Source: Breviolum minutum Mf 1.05b.01 (lineage: Eukaryota > Sar > Dinophyceae > Suessiales > Symbiodiniaceae). From it: a DNA stretch of 64,000 bases. The translations under genes were made by a program, and so were the position numbers. This document shows positions 35,419 through 47,892 of the stretch, one piece after another (position 1 is the first letter of the stretch; every line of letters begins with the position of its first letter). The notes beneath the pieces were generated by a model. It was given only the letters and a program-made list of their open reading frames with translations. It did no database searches and was not told the DNA's origin. The stretch covers positions 37,485 through 101,484 of the forward strand of contig DF240783.1 of NCBI GenBank assembly GCA_000507305.1, written 5' to 3'.

Positions 35419-36794
35419 TCACTTCAGCAAATGTTTGCCAAGTTTGGAAAGATCCGAGGTGCCTGCTTTCTTGTCCTTGGCAGTCTTTTTGACCGGGTTG
35501 CCAGATTTCTTCTCGACATGTGACCGCAAAGCATTCATACCAACACCAAGAGAAGATTCACTTCGTTTTTCATTTCCTTGTTCTTCTCCTTCTCCGCCAC
35601 CTTGTTCTGCACGTTTCGCAGCCTCCAATGCATCTTGCATAGCTTTGGCACGTCCTGATGCGGATGTGCGTGCTTCCTCAGATGCCATCTTGGTGATGCC
35701 CAACCGCGTTGGCATCGTGATCTTTCCTTTGGCAAGTTCAATGATTGTGTCCAATTTCTCCGATGTTTTCACCATTGTCTCCAGAGCGCGCACTTTCTCC
35801 GCGGGGTCATCTGGAAGACCATCCACAAACAAAGTCTCCGCAAGTGCATCCACAGAACTGTTGCCTTTCTTGGAACCTTTCTTGGCCTTGGCAGCGGTGC
35901 TGGCATCAGCTTCTTTGCGTTGCTTCAAAAACTGTTCCACCTGAGATCTTGCGGACTTCTCTGCACGTTGTTGTTGCAATGTCACTTCTTTGGAAACTTT
36001 GGCCGTCACATCAGGTAGAGGGACCAAGCTTGTCAATGTAGCATCACAAATGCAGTAGCGGTGTTTCAATGCCCATTCAGGTACAAGTTCAAACTCTGAA
36101 TTACCAGTGACGGTGGGCATGTCAACCGTGATGGTCACAGCGATCTGGGGATCATCTGCAGCAGGTGCATGATCTGCATTCATGTCCTTGTCGTTCTTCT
36201 CCTTGGTGTCGGCTGAGCCATGTGAGGCTACCAAAACAATCTTGCATTTTTTTGTTTGCATTTTGAAGTATGCAATGTCAGCCCTGGTCACGGTTTTGCA
36301 ACTCCATGCTGGCACCATGATGTCAGCAGATTGACAATCTTCAATCCAAAATGGTACACCAAAAAGTGTCACGAACGGCAAGCTCGTCCTTGTCTTGACC
36401 ATTGTGACTTTTCCAACATATGGAAGCTCAAGGTCATGTGCGATGGGATATTTCACATACGTCTCCACTTTTTTTGATGTGATGTTCACAACAACGTTTT
36501 CGTCCTCATGGGTCGTTGCTAGAACATAGTACTGCCACAATGCCGCCTCCAACTTCGACTGCAAGACCTTGAAGAATGCACTTGAAAACTTCATTTTCTG
36601 CAGTCCAAGGTTGTTGGCTTCCCACGAGTTCTCAAACAATGACTGCCCTGTCATAGAATTGGTAAATGTGTTCACCATGCTCAACGGAACATTTGACAGG
36701 TCCACGCCGGAAACGATATCGGACGTCTCAGCCTGAGCTTCAGCATTGTCATTGCGAGGGTGCTCAATGTCATCGACCTTCTCCTGTTGTTTAC
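35419..36794 (-). CDS. gene B last exon
   Basis: 457 codons after CCTTCAG/G, opening KQQEKVDDIEHPRNDN. The first half is mixed alpha/beta and the second is charged and probably coiled (VRALETMVKTSEKLDTI), ending in a lysine-rich tail (KKTAKDKKAG) and TGA at 35419-35421. Function unknown. Confidence 0.78.
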
Positions 36795-39700
36795 CTGAAG
36801 GTGGTTCGTCTCAATTCAAAACAAAAACAACCAAAAAACAAACAATAATAGTGTGTGGTTTCATATCAATGGGCTCATCCACAATGTCACACTGTCACAC
36901 GTGGTTGAAACGATATCGGAATCACAGCTCCTGCTGGCTGTTTTCCGTTCGTGACATCTAGAAGTTAGACATGTGAAAACAATAGAAAAAAGACTGACTT
37001 TACATACAATAATAAGCTGAAGATACTGCCGTGTTCTGCACGGGTATGTTCATCTTCACCAGGAGGCACATGTGTGGTCTGTTTGCCATCCACATGTCCT
37101 TTCGCACTCGGTGGGTCAACAGGCATTGTCTTCGATACCAAAAGACTTTGTTTGTCCAGACCAAACTTGTTCAACATGCTGGTACACATCGACTGCACAT
37201 CAGAAAACTCTGATAGCAAAGGTCCCCATGTCAAAGCCCAATCAGAAGAACTCATCAACAGATCACATGTGCACAGACAAAGAAACGTTTCGTGATCTTC
37301 CTTGAGAGCGGCCAATTCATCAACAAGTTGACGGCCTTGCTGGCTGACACCAGGGAGGGTTGAAACGCTTTCTTTCAAAATCAACTGCAAATATCGAAGA
37401 CGTAGCGAAGTCAACTTGTCAACATTGTCCCGCTGATGGTTGAACACCTGCGCATTTGCAAACTAAAACTCTTGCGGGTCTTGCGGTCGTATGGTCAAAT
37501 ATGGTCAAATGGAATGGTGCAGTCATACTAGTCTCAGTTTTAAAGCAAACAAACATTTCTGTCTGAAGGGTGAAGAGAGCAAGCAAATCAATCAAAGCAT
37601 AATTAAAGTTTTTATATTTTATATAAACAGTTTTTTTCTGTGTCGACCTGCCTCCGCCGAAGAATCGATAAAATGACCTTTGCATGCCAGGACTTCAGCA
37701 ACATCTGATGAGAAGAATACCCACGCAAATGGAAACAACTCATCCAACTTGCTCTGGATAAATGCAACAAGGTCGATAATAGTGTTCATCGACGAATTTG
37801 AGTTGCATTTGAGGGCAGATACCTCTAGCAAGGTTTGCTGTGGAACAGGATGAAGCATCAAGGGAAGATGCAGCTTCTTGGCAATGAAGTCCTGAAGAGG
37901 CTTCACGGTGGCATCCCGTTGTTTGTCAACATTCAAGGCTGACACAACCCGTTTTGCACAAGCTTCCTCTTCATCATCGCCCACGACTGCAAGCACCGGT
38001 TTGTCTGCGAACTGCTCTGTCAGAAGAACGGCCAACTCCATAGCGTCAATCTCCTTGCCATCCGCCGTCTCAGATACAAATGTTTCCTGAGCACTCAACA
38101 TGATTTGCTGAAGCTCTGACCTCAAATTTGAGTAGGCCTTGATCAACTTGCCGTTGACTGAAACCTCCCCTTGAAGGACAAATTCCAAGAACATTGACAT
38201 ACAAAAAGAAGTTGTAGACATGGTCGCAGTCGAAGTGCTATCCCTGCCAGTCTGGCTCGATGATGTCTTAGCTCGCTTCTTTTTCGGCTCGGCTGTTTTT
38301 GTGGAATCTACGACATACTGGAGAGCACCCAACACCTCATCCAACGCTGTCTTATCTCGCTTCTCATCATGAGACAGGCTTTCAATGAATGTGACAAAGC
38401 ACCTCAGCCAAACCAGCGAAAATGTTTGAGTTGTCATCTAATCAAACTACCAAGACTACCAAGCGACCAAACAACAAAACAAGAAAACAAGCAACCCGAA
38501 CACCCACCATTCACAAATTCACACAAAAACGGTTTCATGTTATTCAGTTCATGTTGCTGTTTCTCCTGGCTGCTGTAGGGCGTCCAAAGTTTCTTCTTCA
38601 ACGCAAGCTTCTTTCCCTGCAACTGCCGTTTGCCTGACGCTGCAGGTTTCTCTTTCTCTTCTGGCCCTTGATCGTGTCCTGTGGTGTTCGCTTCACCGGC
38701 CCCGGTTGCGTCCGCAGGATCGGTTGCTTCTTGTTCAGTGACATTGCCCTCCAAGAAGGATCGAATTTGAGTTTTGACCTATGGTCCGGAAGCTGTGCAA
38801 CTGAAACAATTATCATTGCGTCTCAAGCTCTGACTATATAGACGGCAAAAAAATGATAACCAAAAATTAATTTAGTTACCGTGCCACAAGACGTACATGC
38901 TAATGACATTGGAAAGACAGAGTTCTTCAAGTTCTTCCAATGTACAGCATCCCTTGGACTAAGCTCACCACTCCGGCATTCATTTTCTTCTTGTCAAACG
39001 ATTGAAGACCACCCGAAGACTTCGAGACCGTTGTGTCGGAACCCTCCTTCTCTGAAGACAACAGCTTCTTGAACACCGTGGAAGCGGTCATAGGCAAACT
39101 CAACAAAGATAACCGTTGGGAGTTCTCGGATGTGTACTTTTCAAAAATCCATTTCAACGACCGTTCGCCATTGGATCCACACGTCGGCACCTGGCACAAC
39201 AACTCATGATCCGCATTTGTTTCCCGATAAAGTTACTTGACATATGCAACTGATGTTTTCCGTTAATACAGTGAACACATTGAAAAACCATCTCACACTC
39301 ACAAGCGCGCATATGATACCTATACCTATATATCAACCTATGCTTGTCTTTGTGTAACTTGCTGAGGCCGGCACACAAAACTTCAACGCTTCAAACAAAA
39401 TTGCGCTGATGAGTTCCTTGCCATACCACTTCTTCATCTGGTTTTCAACGGTCAAGGCCACAGAATGCATCATGGGCAACACGTTGCACGGCTCACACTT
39501 GGGCTCAAGGAAGTTCACATTCTTGCGAGCCCAATCGCAGAACAGATCCCTTGATCAAATAGGCATATTTGGAATCGGAAACAAAAACACAAACAAATGA
39601 CTATCTGCCTATCTGCAAAAACAATCAAAATATGACAGACCAAAATTAAACATGCAGAGACATACATAACTTAACTGTGTTTTATTATGTTTTATTGAAA

Positions 39701-42700
39701 ATCAAAAAAGATGATAAACAAAACCAAGCTACCAAATTTCATATTTCTGCAACGTATGGGCCAAACTCAACGTCGTGGAGAACGGATTCCACTTGCGAAA
39801 GAAATAGCTGTTGTTGAAAACGAAGCGTTCGTATTCTGGTCGGTATTTCGGATTGGCCACGCCTGGTGTTCATGAATGCAAGCCGATGAAAAATATATAA
39901 AGAAGTTGTATCGTTACGTTGTCATACATCATCAAGTGACACATGTGGCTGTGGTTGAATGCTTGACAGCTTGACAATCAACTCATGTCTTGTGTATGTC
40001 ATGCATGGCGCAGGGTTCATCCCCACACAGTCACCCAATCGCCACAAATCAGCAATTAAGGAAAACAAAAAACTAAACACAATGAACACAACTGCCAAAG
40101 AACACATACCGGTCTTGCGACAATGTTCTTTCCAACGATGCTCCATATTGAGAGAGTCATGCGCCCAGTCGAGGAAAGAATTTTCGGAACCGGCATGGAA
40201 ATCATTGTGAGTAGAAATGAACTTTGCCCAAACGCAATCTGGTATGTCACATCTCCTGACAATCACGCAAAAAAACTCACACCGCCCTCAAAGAAATGAA
40301 ATGCAATCAAAATGATGGTCTGATTGTCTGTGTAAGTAGTACAATTAATCGCGACAAACAATTCCGACAAAACGTTTCAATCCGTGATCACCAAGGTACA
40401 TCATCTTCACATTCTTCAGCCCTCTCATTAAGCAATCTTGAACCAATGGATGATATGGTGAAGACGCATAGCATCGATAAAAGGCTTCGGCACGATGATT
40501 GAATGTACCAGCAGTCACGGGCCATGTTCTGTTTGGTGAACTCCATTTGAAAACTGCTTCACCAGCTGCCATTTGGCTAAGTCCCTGTGCCAGGATGCGG
40601 GCCTGTGGCAGACCAGACCGGAATCAAGATCAAGATCGATGAATGAATGAATGAATGAATGAACCGACATGATTGATTAAAATTTATTGAAGGTCAAATG
40701 TCTGAACCCTGGACCGCAGTACACTAGAATCAATGTAGCTGGCCTTGTAAGACTCGCAAGTGCTTTCTTGGATAGGCCGAGACAGCTCAGACCTGTAGAT
40801 GGTCCTGCATGGTCATGATTGTAACAAAAACCAAAAACATAAACTCATCAAAACAATTTCTCCAGACTGTCTCAAAAAGCCATAGTCTTTGAGTAAGATA
40901 GCTGTGATTTGTGCCATACTGAATTGAAACTTTGTACCATTGGGAATAATCAATATTAGTTAATACGTAACATATGGCATGCCCCATAAGCACGTGGATT
41001 CATGTAAAGAATGCAAATGACAGCTCCTCAACTTCTTCGCAGGCTGTTGCATCGCATTCTCATGGTCAGCATGCGAATCATAAAACCATGGCACATCAGA
41101 TTCACCATCTCCCCAAAATTTGAAGATCTGTTCTAGAAGCGCAGACCCTTCCAAATCGCCAAAGAGGTACTTCATATCGAGATTCTCCCCCATCAGATCA
41201 ATGCCGGCTGTCTTGACGTCCTCCAATGTCTTTCCCCACAGAACCCCTTTGTTCTCTGGGTCATGTGTGGATTCCGGTGTGGCTTTTGGTTCTTGCATCT
41301 GTGTATCACCAAATTCCACGCAGCTACGTGGAAGAGTGGAAGACCGATTGCAAAGCAAATCCCGTTCACAAATTCGGGAAACACAACGCCAAAATGATTA
41401 TCTTCTGGGTTCGAGCTGAAACAATCAATCGAATGAAAAACTTCTGAGTCAACAGAGTCAACGGAAGGTAGATGTATTTGAAAGGTATTTGTGTCAACAG
41501 TCAACAGAGAATATCCGAAACTTTCACAAACCCGATGTGATTGTCTCTGTGCGTATTGGTGTGTTGTTTATTCCACTGCACTGGTAGCCATGACAAGTTG
41601 GAAACAAAAAAAATCATACTGTAACTCTAGAGTCTCATAAGTGTCACAGACTGCAACATACGCAGCATCAGTTTTGACACTCACTACAATGTGGAACTAT
41701 TCAGGCCCCGACCGAAAGTGATAACATACGGCAAGATGAGGCAGGATATGGCCTCATCGGTGACCATTAGTCCGACCGGTGGGGTCGAATCAGCTCGGAA
41801 AAAACACAACATCAAATATGGGGACACACTCAAGCTTATAGTTTTTTTTTCAGGACAAGTTAAACAAGCGGTGTACACGTACACACACATCAATGATATA
41901 GTTTGGATTTGTATATGTGTATGCCACATGTCGGCAATGATTGAGCCTACTAAATTTGGATTCATGATCACAATTTTGGCAACTTTCTCACAGAAACCAA
42001 GTCAATGGAATGTTGCACGGCGCATACTCACACCCAGCTGCCTGATTGAGACAAAATAATGCCAATGTTGTTGCCTGTCATGGGCCAAGAGATAAAAAGA
42101 ACAGAACTGAACCACTTTCTAGAACCATCCCGATTCATCATCCGATTCTCATCGCTCCCAAGAACCAAGGTCAATGCATAACATTGAATCCAAGTACCAA
42201 ATTACCAAACATATTTGTATATACCAAACATATTTGTATATATATATGTTTTAAATATGTATTTTATGTATAGGAATATGGCATACATATCAAAATCTAC
42301 ATGTATATGGTTTCTATTTGGTGTTCATTATCTCCTCCACGCAATTGAACTGATGTACTGATGTTTCTTTTTGCCTGGTGCACGCCCATGATGGCAGGTA
42401 TTTGATCTGTGAGAGACCAATGAAGACTTCTCTGTGCTTTTCGGAGTCACGGCCAGCGATCTCGCACTGAATGTTCGGCATGGCATCAGAAAACAAAAAC
42501 AATCATCCAGCGAAAAACAAAAGAAACCAAGAATATATACAATGACATCTGTCGTATTCTCAAGTGTCATTGTTGTCAACATATGTTTATGGCCAAAGTC
42601 CACACCGACAAATGACATCATAAAAATCATGACGGCATCATTTCATGCCGTGCATGGGCATGATTTCCAGGAATTCCAGTATATTCCAGGCACGTTGCAT

Positions 42701-45700
42701 AATAAGGCATTGCTGAAGTACATAACTTCAGTCAGTGTTTCTGTGTGGGTGCCTGCATATACGTTACGTTCGGTTCAAGTCAAGTACACACGCGGACATT
42801 GCCCCTGTGTATGTGTCAAGTGTCGGTTCAATGCGACCTCACCCGCTCTCCTAAAACGCTATAGCACATTGGGGGTATAAGCCTTATGCAATTGGATGGC
42901 TGTTACGTTGTGAAAACACGCTGGTCAAACGACACAAGACACATGAATTAATGAATGCTAAACGTCGACACATACATTATATTAGGTTCGAGTCGCTCCC
43001 TCAGTCTGCTCACTTGGATCCCATCTGACGTGCTCGCCTCGCCTGAACCAATGCTTGCCGTAAAGTGCTGGATTCTGGCATGGTAGAAGATGATGTCGCT
43101 GCCGATGATCCACCATCCAATGCATGGGCATTCTCATCGTGACTTGGAACTTTGGCTGAGGTTGCTGCTGGAGATGCCGACATCATTGGAGTCGCAGGTG
43201 TTGACATAGGAGTTGCAGGCACCATGGGTCCACATAGCGAAGCTCGTTCTCGACAATGTGATAGAATTGTTTGCATTGACACCTTTCCCAGCTTTCGACG
43301 TTTCATGCCACCGACCGATTGCACAGCGTCTTTGACACTTTGATCTAGCATTTTCCGTCCCACATGGATGCTACGCATCAGAACGGAAGGAGTCTGCCAC
43401 TTGTAACACATCAGGCTGTGCAAATGCAACACACTCATCACCTGAATGTTCATTGCGTCCCCACATTGCTGCCGAATGATGCGGGAGTTTCGATGTGGGC
43501 TTCTCTCATTGAAAGAGCACAGCCTGTCAGCAATCGGTATTATGTCAAAACATCCACACACATAACCAATGCAAAAGGAACAACACATTACAAATGGCAG
43601 TTGGTTTAAAAAATATTTCAGTAAGAAAAAAAATATCCATGAGTCCATAAAATCCATAAAATTAATCGAATCCATACACACACACACACACTGACAAAAG
43701 ATAGAGAGAGATAGAGCGTTACAATATGTTACAATCCCCCACTCTGCGCCTCGCATCACCAAAGCACCCCGGAAGCACTGGGAATCCTTGCGCAAGCAAG
43801 CATTCACTTGCAAGTAGCCAACGCTCAGGAGAAACACTGTCGCTCATGATGAGCCCACAATTGGCAATCAAAGTATGCAAGCAATTCTTGTTGGAATGTG
43901 TTGCATGCGGGCTCATTGAGTCTTGGTTGAGCTGACCTGCCATTCCTGGCCATCGTGCTTTGTAGGCTGTCCAATGCAAGGTCTCTGTATCCGTCAAAGC
44001 AGCAAGAAAGGGCTCAGAGTCTAAACCAAAAATCAATGGTCGCTGGCTGTGTGCTTTGCTGTTCGGTCGGCCTTGTGCCCAAGCAAGCTCTTTCTGGATC
44101 TCATCTTCAATCACAGTCTTTTGCTTGAACTCATCTTTATGGAAGCAAAGCATATCAGTCCATGCAAATTCAATGGCTCGCCAGAACCTCTTGGAAAAGG
44201 TTGCAACCGGTGAGATCTCTGCCAACACCTTCACACGATGGCGCATCCTCAAGAACTGCCGGCTGCGTGCCACCGGCCATCCATAGGAGGTGGGATCGCA
44301 TAGGACCTTGTCAATCCAGTAAAGAGGTCCCAAGAATCTTGAGAATACGTCTGTTGCACATCCCTCCACATTTTCCTGAGTCACATCGGCCTCCTGCAAT
44401 TCAATGCGGAGGCCGACCCACGCCAGCAAATTCAACGTCTCAACATCCAGCAAGCCAAGGCGTGTACCTTTTCTGCTGAAAGGCCGACAAGATGTGCCAG
44501 CTAAATGCCGACGAGCTGTCTTCAAATGACATCTCCTTACTGTTATGTGTTCCGCATTGCCGCATTTGTCAAATAAATATTAAAAACATGTTCAACTGCA
44601 ACTTAAAACACCACATTAGCGATGGTCGAAAGGGAGTTGAGATTGCAGAAATCAGAAAACTCAACTGGTTACCTCTGAGCTGCTTTTGATGTCTGATGCA
44701 CCAACCGCAGGTTTGCATTGCTCGTCCGGATGATAGCAAAGGGCCCAACACTTCAATAGACATCTGAGGACGCTCCTACAACAGGGATCTCAAACCACTC
44801 CTAAACATCGTCTCCAAACCCGAATTTCTTATAATTTGTCAGGGCAATACAAAAAAAGAAAAGCCAACTTGCTATATGGATGAAACTTTTGGCATCAAGG
44901 TCCTTCAGCTGGGGAATAATGCTTTGCTTAATTTCATCCCTGAAGAAGTCACATACGTCTCCATAGATGCAGCAGCATGGATGTTTGCTAGCCACCAATA
45001 ATAATTCTTTTTGGTTTTCTGAATCCCACTCGATCATATGGAGCAGTGGTACGTCAATCATCCGATTGCCAGAAACGTCTGAGAGAGCAAATGCATTGCA
45101 GTTGGTTGCCGTGTGAACGCTTTCAATGCCACTGTAGCATGTGCTCACCGAGTCATCCAACAGCGCTGTGTGAAGTGTATTCAGCACTTCCTCTGGCTCA
45201 CTGTTGCATTCGTCATCTGTCATCAAAAATTGCAATGCATCTTTTTGAAATTCGAGACCTTGCTTCACAGATGTGACAATTCGGCTTGGTGGTGACACAT
45301 TCACCTTGGGAAAGGCGTGGAGCTCTGTACCACCACCACCTGAAGTGACACCCATGTCCATGTCCGTGTTTCTCTCAGTTGGCTCTGGCACTGGCATTGA
45401 TGACGACGATGTGTTCTGCAATGTTTGTGAATCTATCACAGTAGCATGTGGCGTGCCCATATCACCAGATACAGTATCATTTGCCACTTCTGCCTGACTC
45501 TGGTTGATCAATTCACCATGGTTGGCTTCTCCACCTGAACCACTGATGCTGTCTGTAGGTTTCACCTGCAGCAGTTCAGATATGTTCTCAGATGCCATGA
45601 GATCAGTGACAGCCAATGAAGCAAATCGTGAGTCAGTTTGCATTGAAATGGTGTTCTTCAGTGCATTTTCTGCTCCATAATTTTTGCCCCCCCTGACAGA

Positions 45701-45997
45701 CAAAACTTTGATGCGTTTTTTGTTTCCACGTTCTCCTTTGATCTCTATTGATAATTTGGCTTGTTCATCGTCCATCGACTGACTGAGCTCAGTAAACACA
45801 TCATCATAACCTTTGATCCCAGCCTTGCATGCATATGTAGTTGCCAAATCGGCAGCAACACTGAGCTCAGCCTTGCCAACTGCACTCTTCAGCTCAGATG
45901 GAATTCCACATCCAGCTGGTGATGTAGCTGACGCGCTCTGATCATCATGATGTATGCTGGTGTCCTCTGCCGTATCCAATGCATTGACGTCAGTCAT
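35419..45997 (-). CDS. gene B: DNA cytosine methyltransferase-like N-terminus plus long unrecognised domains, spliced
   Basis: Sixteen - strand exons chain in phase: 45997-44894, 44775-44673, 44539-43750, 43523-43014, 42466-42341, 41323-41027, 40792-40708, 40602-40400, 40255-40110, 39862-39733, 39549-39375, 39190-38969, 38778-38515 (or 38504), 38437 (or 38402)-37688, 37447-37027 and 36794-35419. This gives about 2,230 aa ending at TGA. Residues about 285-695 carry C-5 cytosine methyltransferase motifs I to X. The rest is unrecognised, with basic nuclear-signal-like patches (EPKKKRAK, PVKKTAKDKK). Most acceptors are AG/G. Weak junctions are the GC donor after exon 1, the donors at 43750, 41027 and 37688, and the acceptors of exons 3, 5 and 6. 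The start at 45997 is the first ATG after an in-frame stop and not certain. Two internal junctions have a stop codon right behind the donor, so shorter products are possible. Confidence 0.72.
37027..37447 (-). CDS. gene B exon 15
   Basis: GCGCAG/G then VFNHQRDNVDKLTSLRLRYL, mostly helical, with a Cys-rich LCLCTCDLLM and a hydrophilic end. Exit A/GTATCT in phase 1 fits the last exon. Confidence 0.72.
37688..38437 (-). CDS. gene B exon 14
   Basis: About 240 open codons with TAEPKKKRAKTSSSQ (nuclear-signal-like) and a following alpha/beta-looking segment (DFIAKKLHLPLMLHPVP). An AG/G acceptor at 38402 with a GG/GTGTTC partner donor is the alternative start. Confidence 0.72.
38515..38778 (-). CDS. 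gene B exon 13: low-complexity acidic-basic linker
   Basis: Starts at CATAG/G with VKTQIRSFLEGNVTEQEATD, followed by Ala/Thr/Glu/Lys-rich sequence and KKKLWTPYSSQEKQQH. The end is at 38515 or 38504, depending on the partner acceptor. Confidence 0.65.
38969..39549 (-). CDS. gene B exons 11-12
   Basis: Exons 39549-39375 (DLFCDWARKNVNFLEPKCEP, then CNVLPMMHSVALTVENQ) and 39190-38969 (VPTCGSNGERSLKWIFEKY onward), the latter leaving at GTG/GTGAGC. Both start at AG/G. Confidence 0.68.
39733..40792 (-). CDS. gene B exons 7-10: conserved-looking helical segment
   Basis: Exons 40792-40708, 40602-40400, 40255-40110 and 39862-39733 all begin at AG/G and join in phase. The peptide includes SELSRPIQESTCESYKASY, LAQGLSQMAAGEAVFKW, CDIPDCVWAKFISTHNDF, HRWKEHCRKTG and YRPEYERFVFNNSYFF. 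Cys, Trp and charged residues are spread as in a folded domain. No family name can be given. The TAG at 39729-39731 sits behind a usable TG/GTAGCT donor. Confidence 0.7.
40639..40664. repeat. (AATG)n microsatellite in gene B intron
   Basis: GAATGAATGAATG run between exons 7 and 8. Confidence 0.85.
41027..41323 (-). CDS. gene B exon 6: acidic segment
   Basis: Reads CVEFGDTQMQEPK, then GVLWGKTLEDVKTAG, LMGENLDMKYLFGDLEGS and FWGDGESDVPWFYDSHADH. The end is set at a GA donor (AG/GAGCTG) because it alone gives the phase needed by the next exon. Confidence 0.55.
41691..42059 (+). other. open + frame inside a gene B intron
   Basis: A 122-codon + frame, hydrophilic in its first half (SSVTISPTGGVESARKKH). 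A T-rich TTTTTTTTTCAG/G acceptor-like site falls inside it. It lies between - strand exons 5 and 6 of gene B. It may be chance or a nested fragment; no partner exons found. Confidence 0.2.
42341..42466 (-). CDS. gene B exon 5 (tentative): basic Ser/Lys-rich linker
   Basis: Phase 2 to phase 2, reading ARSLAVTPKSTEKSSLVSHR, then GRAPGKKKHQYISSIA. A second frame over the same bases is also open, and the acceptor is AG/T and not AG/G. Confidence 0.4.
43014..43523 (-). CDS. gene B exon 4: motif X and Pro/Ser/Ala-rich linker
   Basis: Opens after GCTGACAG/G with LCSFNERSPHRNSRIIRQQC, then GDAMN (motif X), a basic stretch (MKRRKLGK), and a Met/Pro/Ala/Ser-rich linker. The frame meets TGA at 43010-43012, but AA/GTGAGC just before it is a strong donor that fits the next exon. 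Confidence 0.75.
43014..45997 (-). CDS. C-5 cytosine-specific DNA methyltransferase-like domain (four exons)
   Basis: Motif order follows the DNMT/Dcm family: I, CYSGIES (residues about 287-293); II, MIEWD; III, IYGD; IV, AGTSCRPFS with catalytic-type Cys at about 420; VI, ENVEG (about 458); VIII, YGWPVARSRQF; IX, LLASECLLAQGFPV; X, RQQCGDAMN (about 683-691). The family transfers a methyl group from S-adenosylmethionine to carbon 5 of cytosine. Here the usual P-C-Q of motif IV is S-C-R and the usual G-N of motif X is G-D, so activity is doubtful. Between VIII and IX lie about 145 residues, the place of the target recognition region. A Ser/Thr/Asp-rich N-terminus of about 280 residues precedes the domain. 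Confidence 0.85.
43750..44539 (-). CDS. gene B exon 3: motifs IV, VI, VIII, IX
   Basis: Contains HLAGTSCRPFSRKG, DVTQENVEG, YGWPVARSRQF and LLAQGFPVLPG in the right order and spacing for the catalytic half of a C-5 methyltransferase. It exits in phase 2 either at AG/GCGCAG or at GG/GTGCTT slightly earlier. Confidence 0.82.
44894..45997 (-). CDS. gene B exon 1: acidic N-terminus and motifs I-III
   Basis: Frame starts MTDVNALDTAEDTS. Low-complexity stretches (SSSMPVPEPTE, TSGGGGTE) lead into CYSGIES, MIEWDSENQK and IYGDVCDF. I end it at a GC donor (GAT/GCCAAA), the site type reported for dinoflagellate genes. A GTATGT inside the GD motif is a competing donor. Confidence 0.7.
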
Positions 45998-46429
45998 AAA
46001 TTTTCCATCTCCTGAGATAATGTGAGTTCTGCATCAGCTGGACCATCACTTGTCATTCTGTCCATCTAAATGCCGAACACCGGTGGCTTCCAACTTGACT
46101 CCTACTGCGAATCTAACAAATGATTTACGACTGGTTGAATACAACAATAATATTGTTATATATTTTTTTTGATCATTTGTGCTCATATGTGTGTATATGC
46201 ATATAGTTATTTTGCTATAAACATACATGTACTGAATAATATTCACAAAAAAAATAAACAATAAAAAAAATACAAACATATAAACAAAGGAATACTACAG
46301 AAACAAAAAACATATAAACTATTAGGTTAAACGTTTTAGCATACCAAAAGCTTAATCCATACATGTAATTCTTGGTTTGGAGAATGCTGGGTTGCTGGCC
46401 TCATCATTCAATCCTGACCTAGACCCCCA

Positions 46430-46522
46430 AGATTGGAGACCCAGCTCTCCAATCCTGAGGGCCAGACCCCAAGATTGGAGACCCAGCTCTCCAATCCTAA
46501 GTCCATACCCCAAGATTGGAGA
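46430..46522. repeat. tandem repeat of about 50 bases next to an undetermined base
   Basis: Near-identical units with GATTGGAGACCCAGCTCTCC recur and are cut at 46523 by an N. Each unit contains the inverted pair TTGGAGA / TCTCCAA. Likely an assembly join or collapsed repeat. Confidence 0.75.
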
Positions 46523-46529
46523 NATTCAG

Positions 46530-47093
46530 TCATACATACATACATACAAACATACATACGTACATACATACATACATACAAACAGAAACATACATACATA
46601 CAGAAACATACAAACATACAAACATACAAACATACACACATACATACATACATACATACATACATACAGAAACATACAAACATACATACATACCTACATA
46701 CAGACAGACATACATACATTCATACATACATACATACATACATACATACATACAGACAGACAGACAGACATACACACATACATTCATACGTGCATCCATC
46801 CATTCATAAATACATGATTTATTTTCATATATTTTCAAACATAAATACATTCACATAGACAGACAGACAAACTGGCCAACTGACAGACAGACAGACAGAC
46901 AGAGAACCAGACAGACAGGCAGACAAACAGTCAGGGCGACAGACAAACCAACTGACGGACTGACAAACCGACAACCAGACAAACAAGAAAACAGACAAAC
47001 AGACAGGCAGAGACATACAGTCAGTCAGACATACAGACAGACATAAATACAGACAGCCACAAACCGACAGACATACAGACAGACGGGCGGATG

Positions 47094-47125
<32 letters not shown>

Positions 47126-47307
47126 AACAACAAGCAAGCACAAACATACATTCATACAGACATACATACATACATACATACATACAGACAGACAGACAGA
47201 CAGACATACAGACATACATACATACATACATACAGACAGACAGACAGACATACAGACATACAGACATACATACATACAGACAGACATACAGACATACAAG
47301 CATACAC

Positions 47308-47358
<51 letters not shown>

Positions 47359-47400
47359 TACAGACATACAAACATACAAACATACAAACATACAAACTTA
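46530..47400. repeat. long compound microsatellite (TACA)n / (CAGA)n
   Basis: About 870 bases of tetranucleotide runs with interruptions, switching between TACA-rich and CAGA-rich parts. The long open frames over it on both strands are artefacts. Confidence 0.95.
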
Positions 47401-47892
47401 CAAACTTACAAAGATTACATTAAATTACATTACAATGCAGCAAATTTAATTACATCGCGTTACAGTAATTTACATTACATTACATACATACACGCACACA
47501 TACTAAATCCAGAACATGTACCTATATATCTTAATACTGTCATACATGCATATTGACACATACATTTAATACTCACATACAAATAAATATATATGTGTGT
47601 TTATTTGAGCACGTGCCTGTATCTTCTTTCTGACTTCTGAGCTTTCCAATTCCATGTTTGGTTTTTGACCTTCTGCATTTCATTTGAAGATACATACTTG
47701 TTTTTCACTCATGTGAATATCAGTGAATAACGCAGACACTGTTTGAGCCTTCTTGAGCCTGGTGGTCGAGTGGCAAACAGTGGTCGAACTTGCAGGTGGT
47801 CAACACAGTGGCACCACATCATGCATCACACTGACATTGCTCCTGACATTGCTCATGTCGAATCTGAATGATTTGATGATTCTGATGATGAC

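Noticed and set aside
35381-35944. 187-codon + frame opposite the last exon of gene B
   Set aside because: Shadow of the real - strand frame: biased composition (Ser, Ala and Phe runs), no motif, and the - frame continues well beyond it.
46377-47423. Many overlapping frames of over 100 codons on both strands
   Set aside because: Same cause: (TACA)n and (CAGA)n runs, partly crossing an undetermined base.
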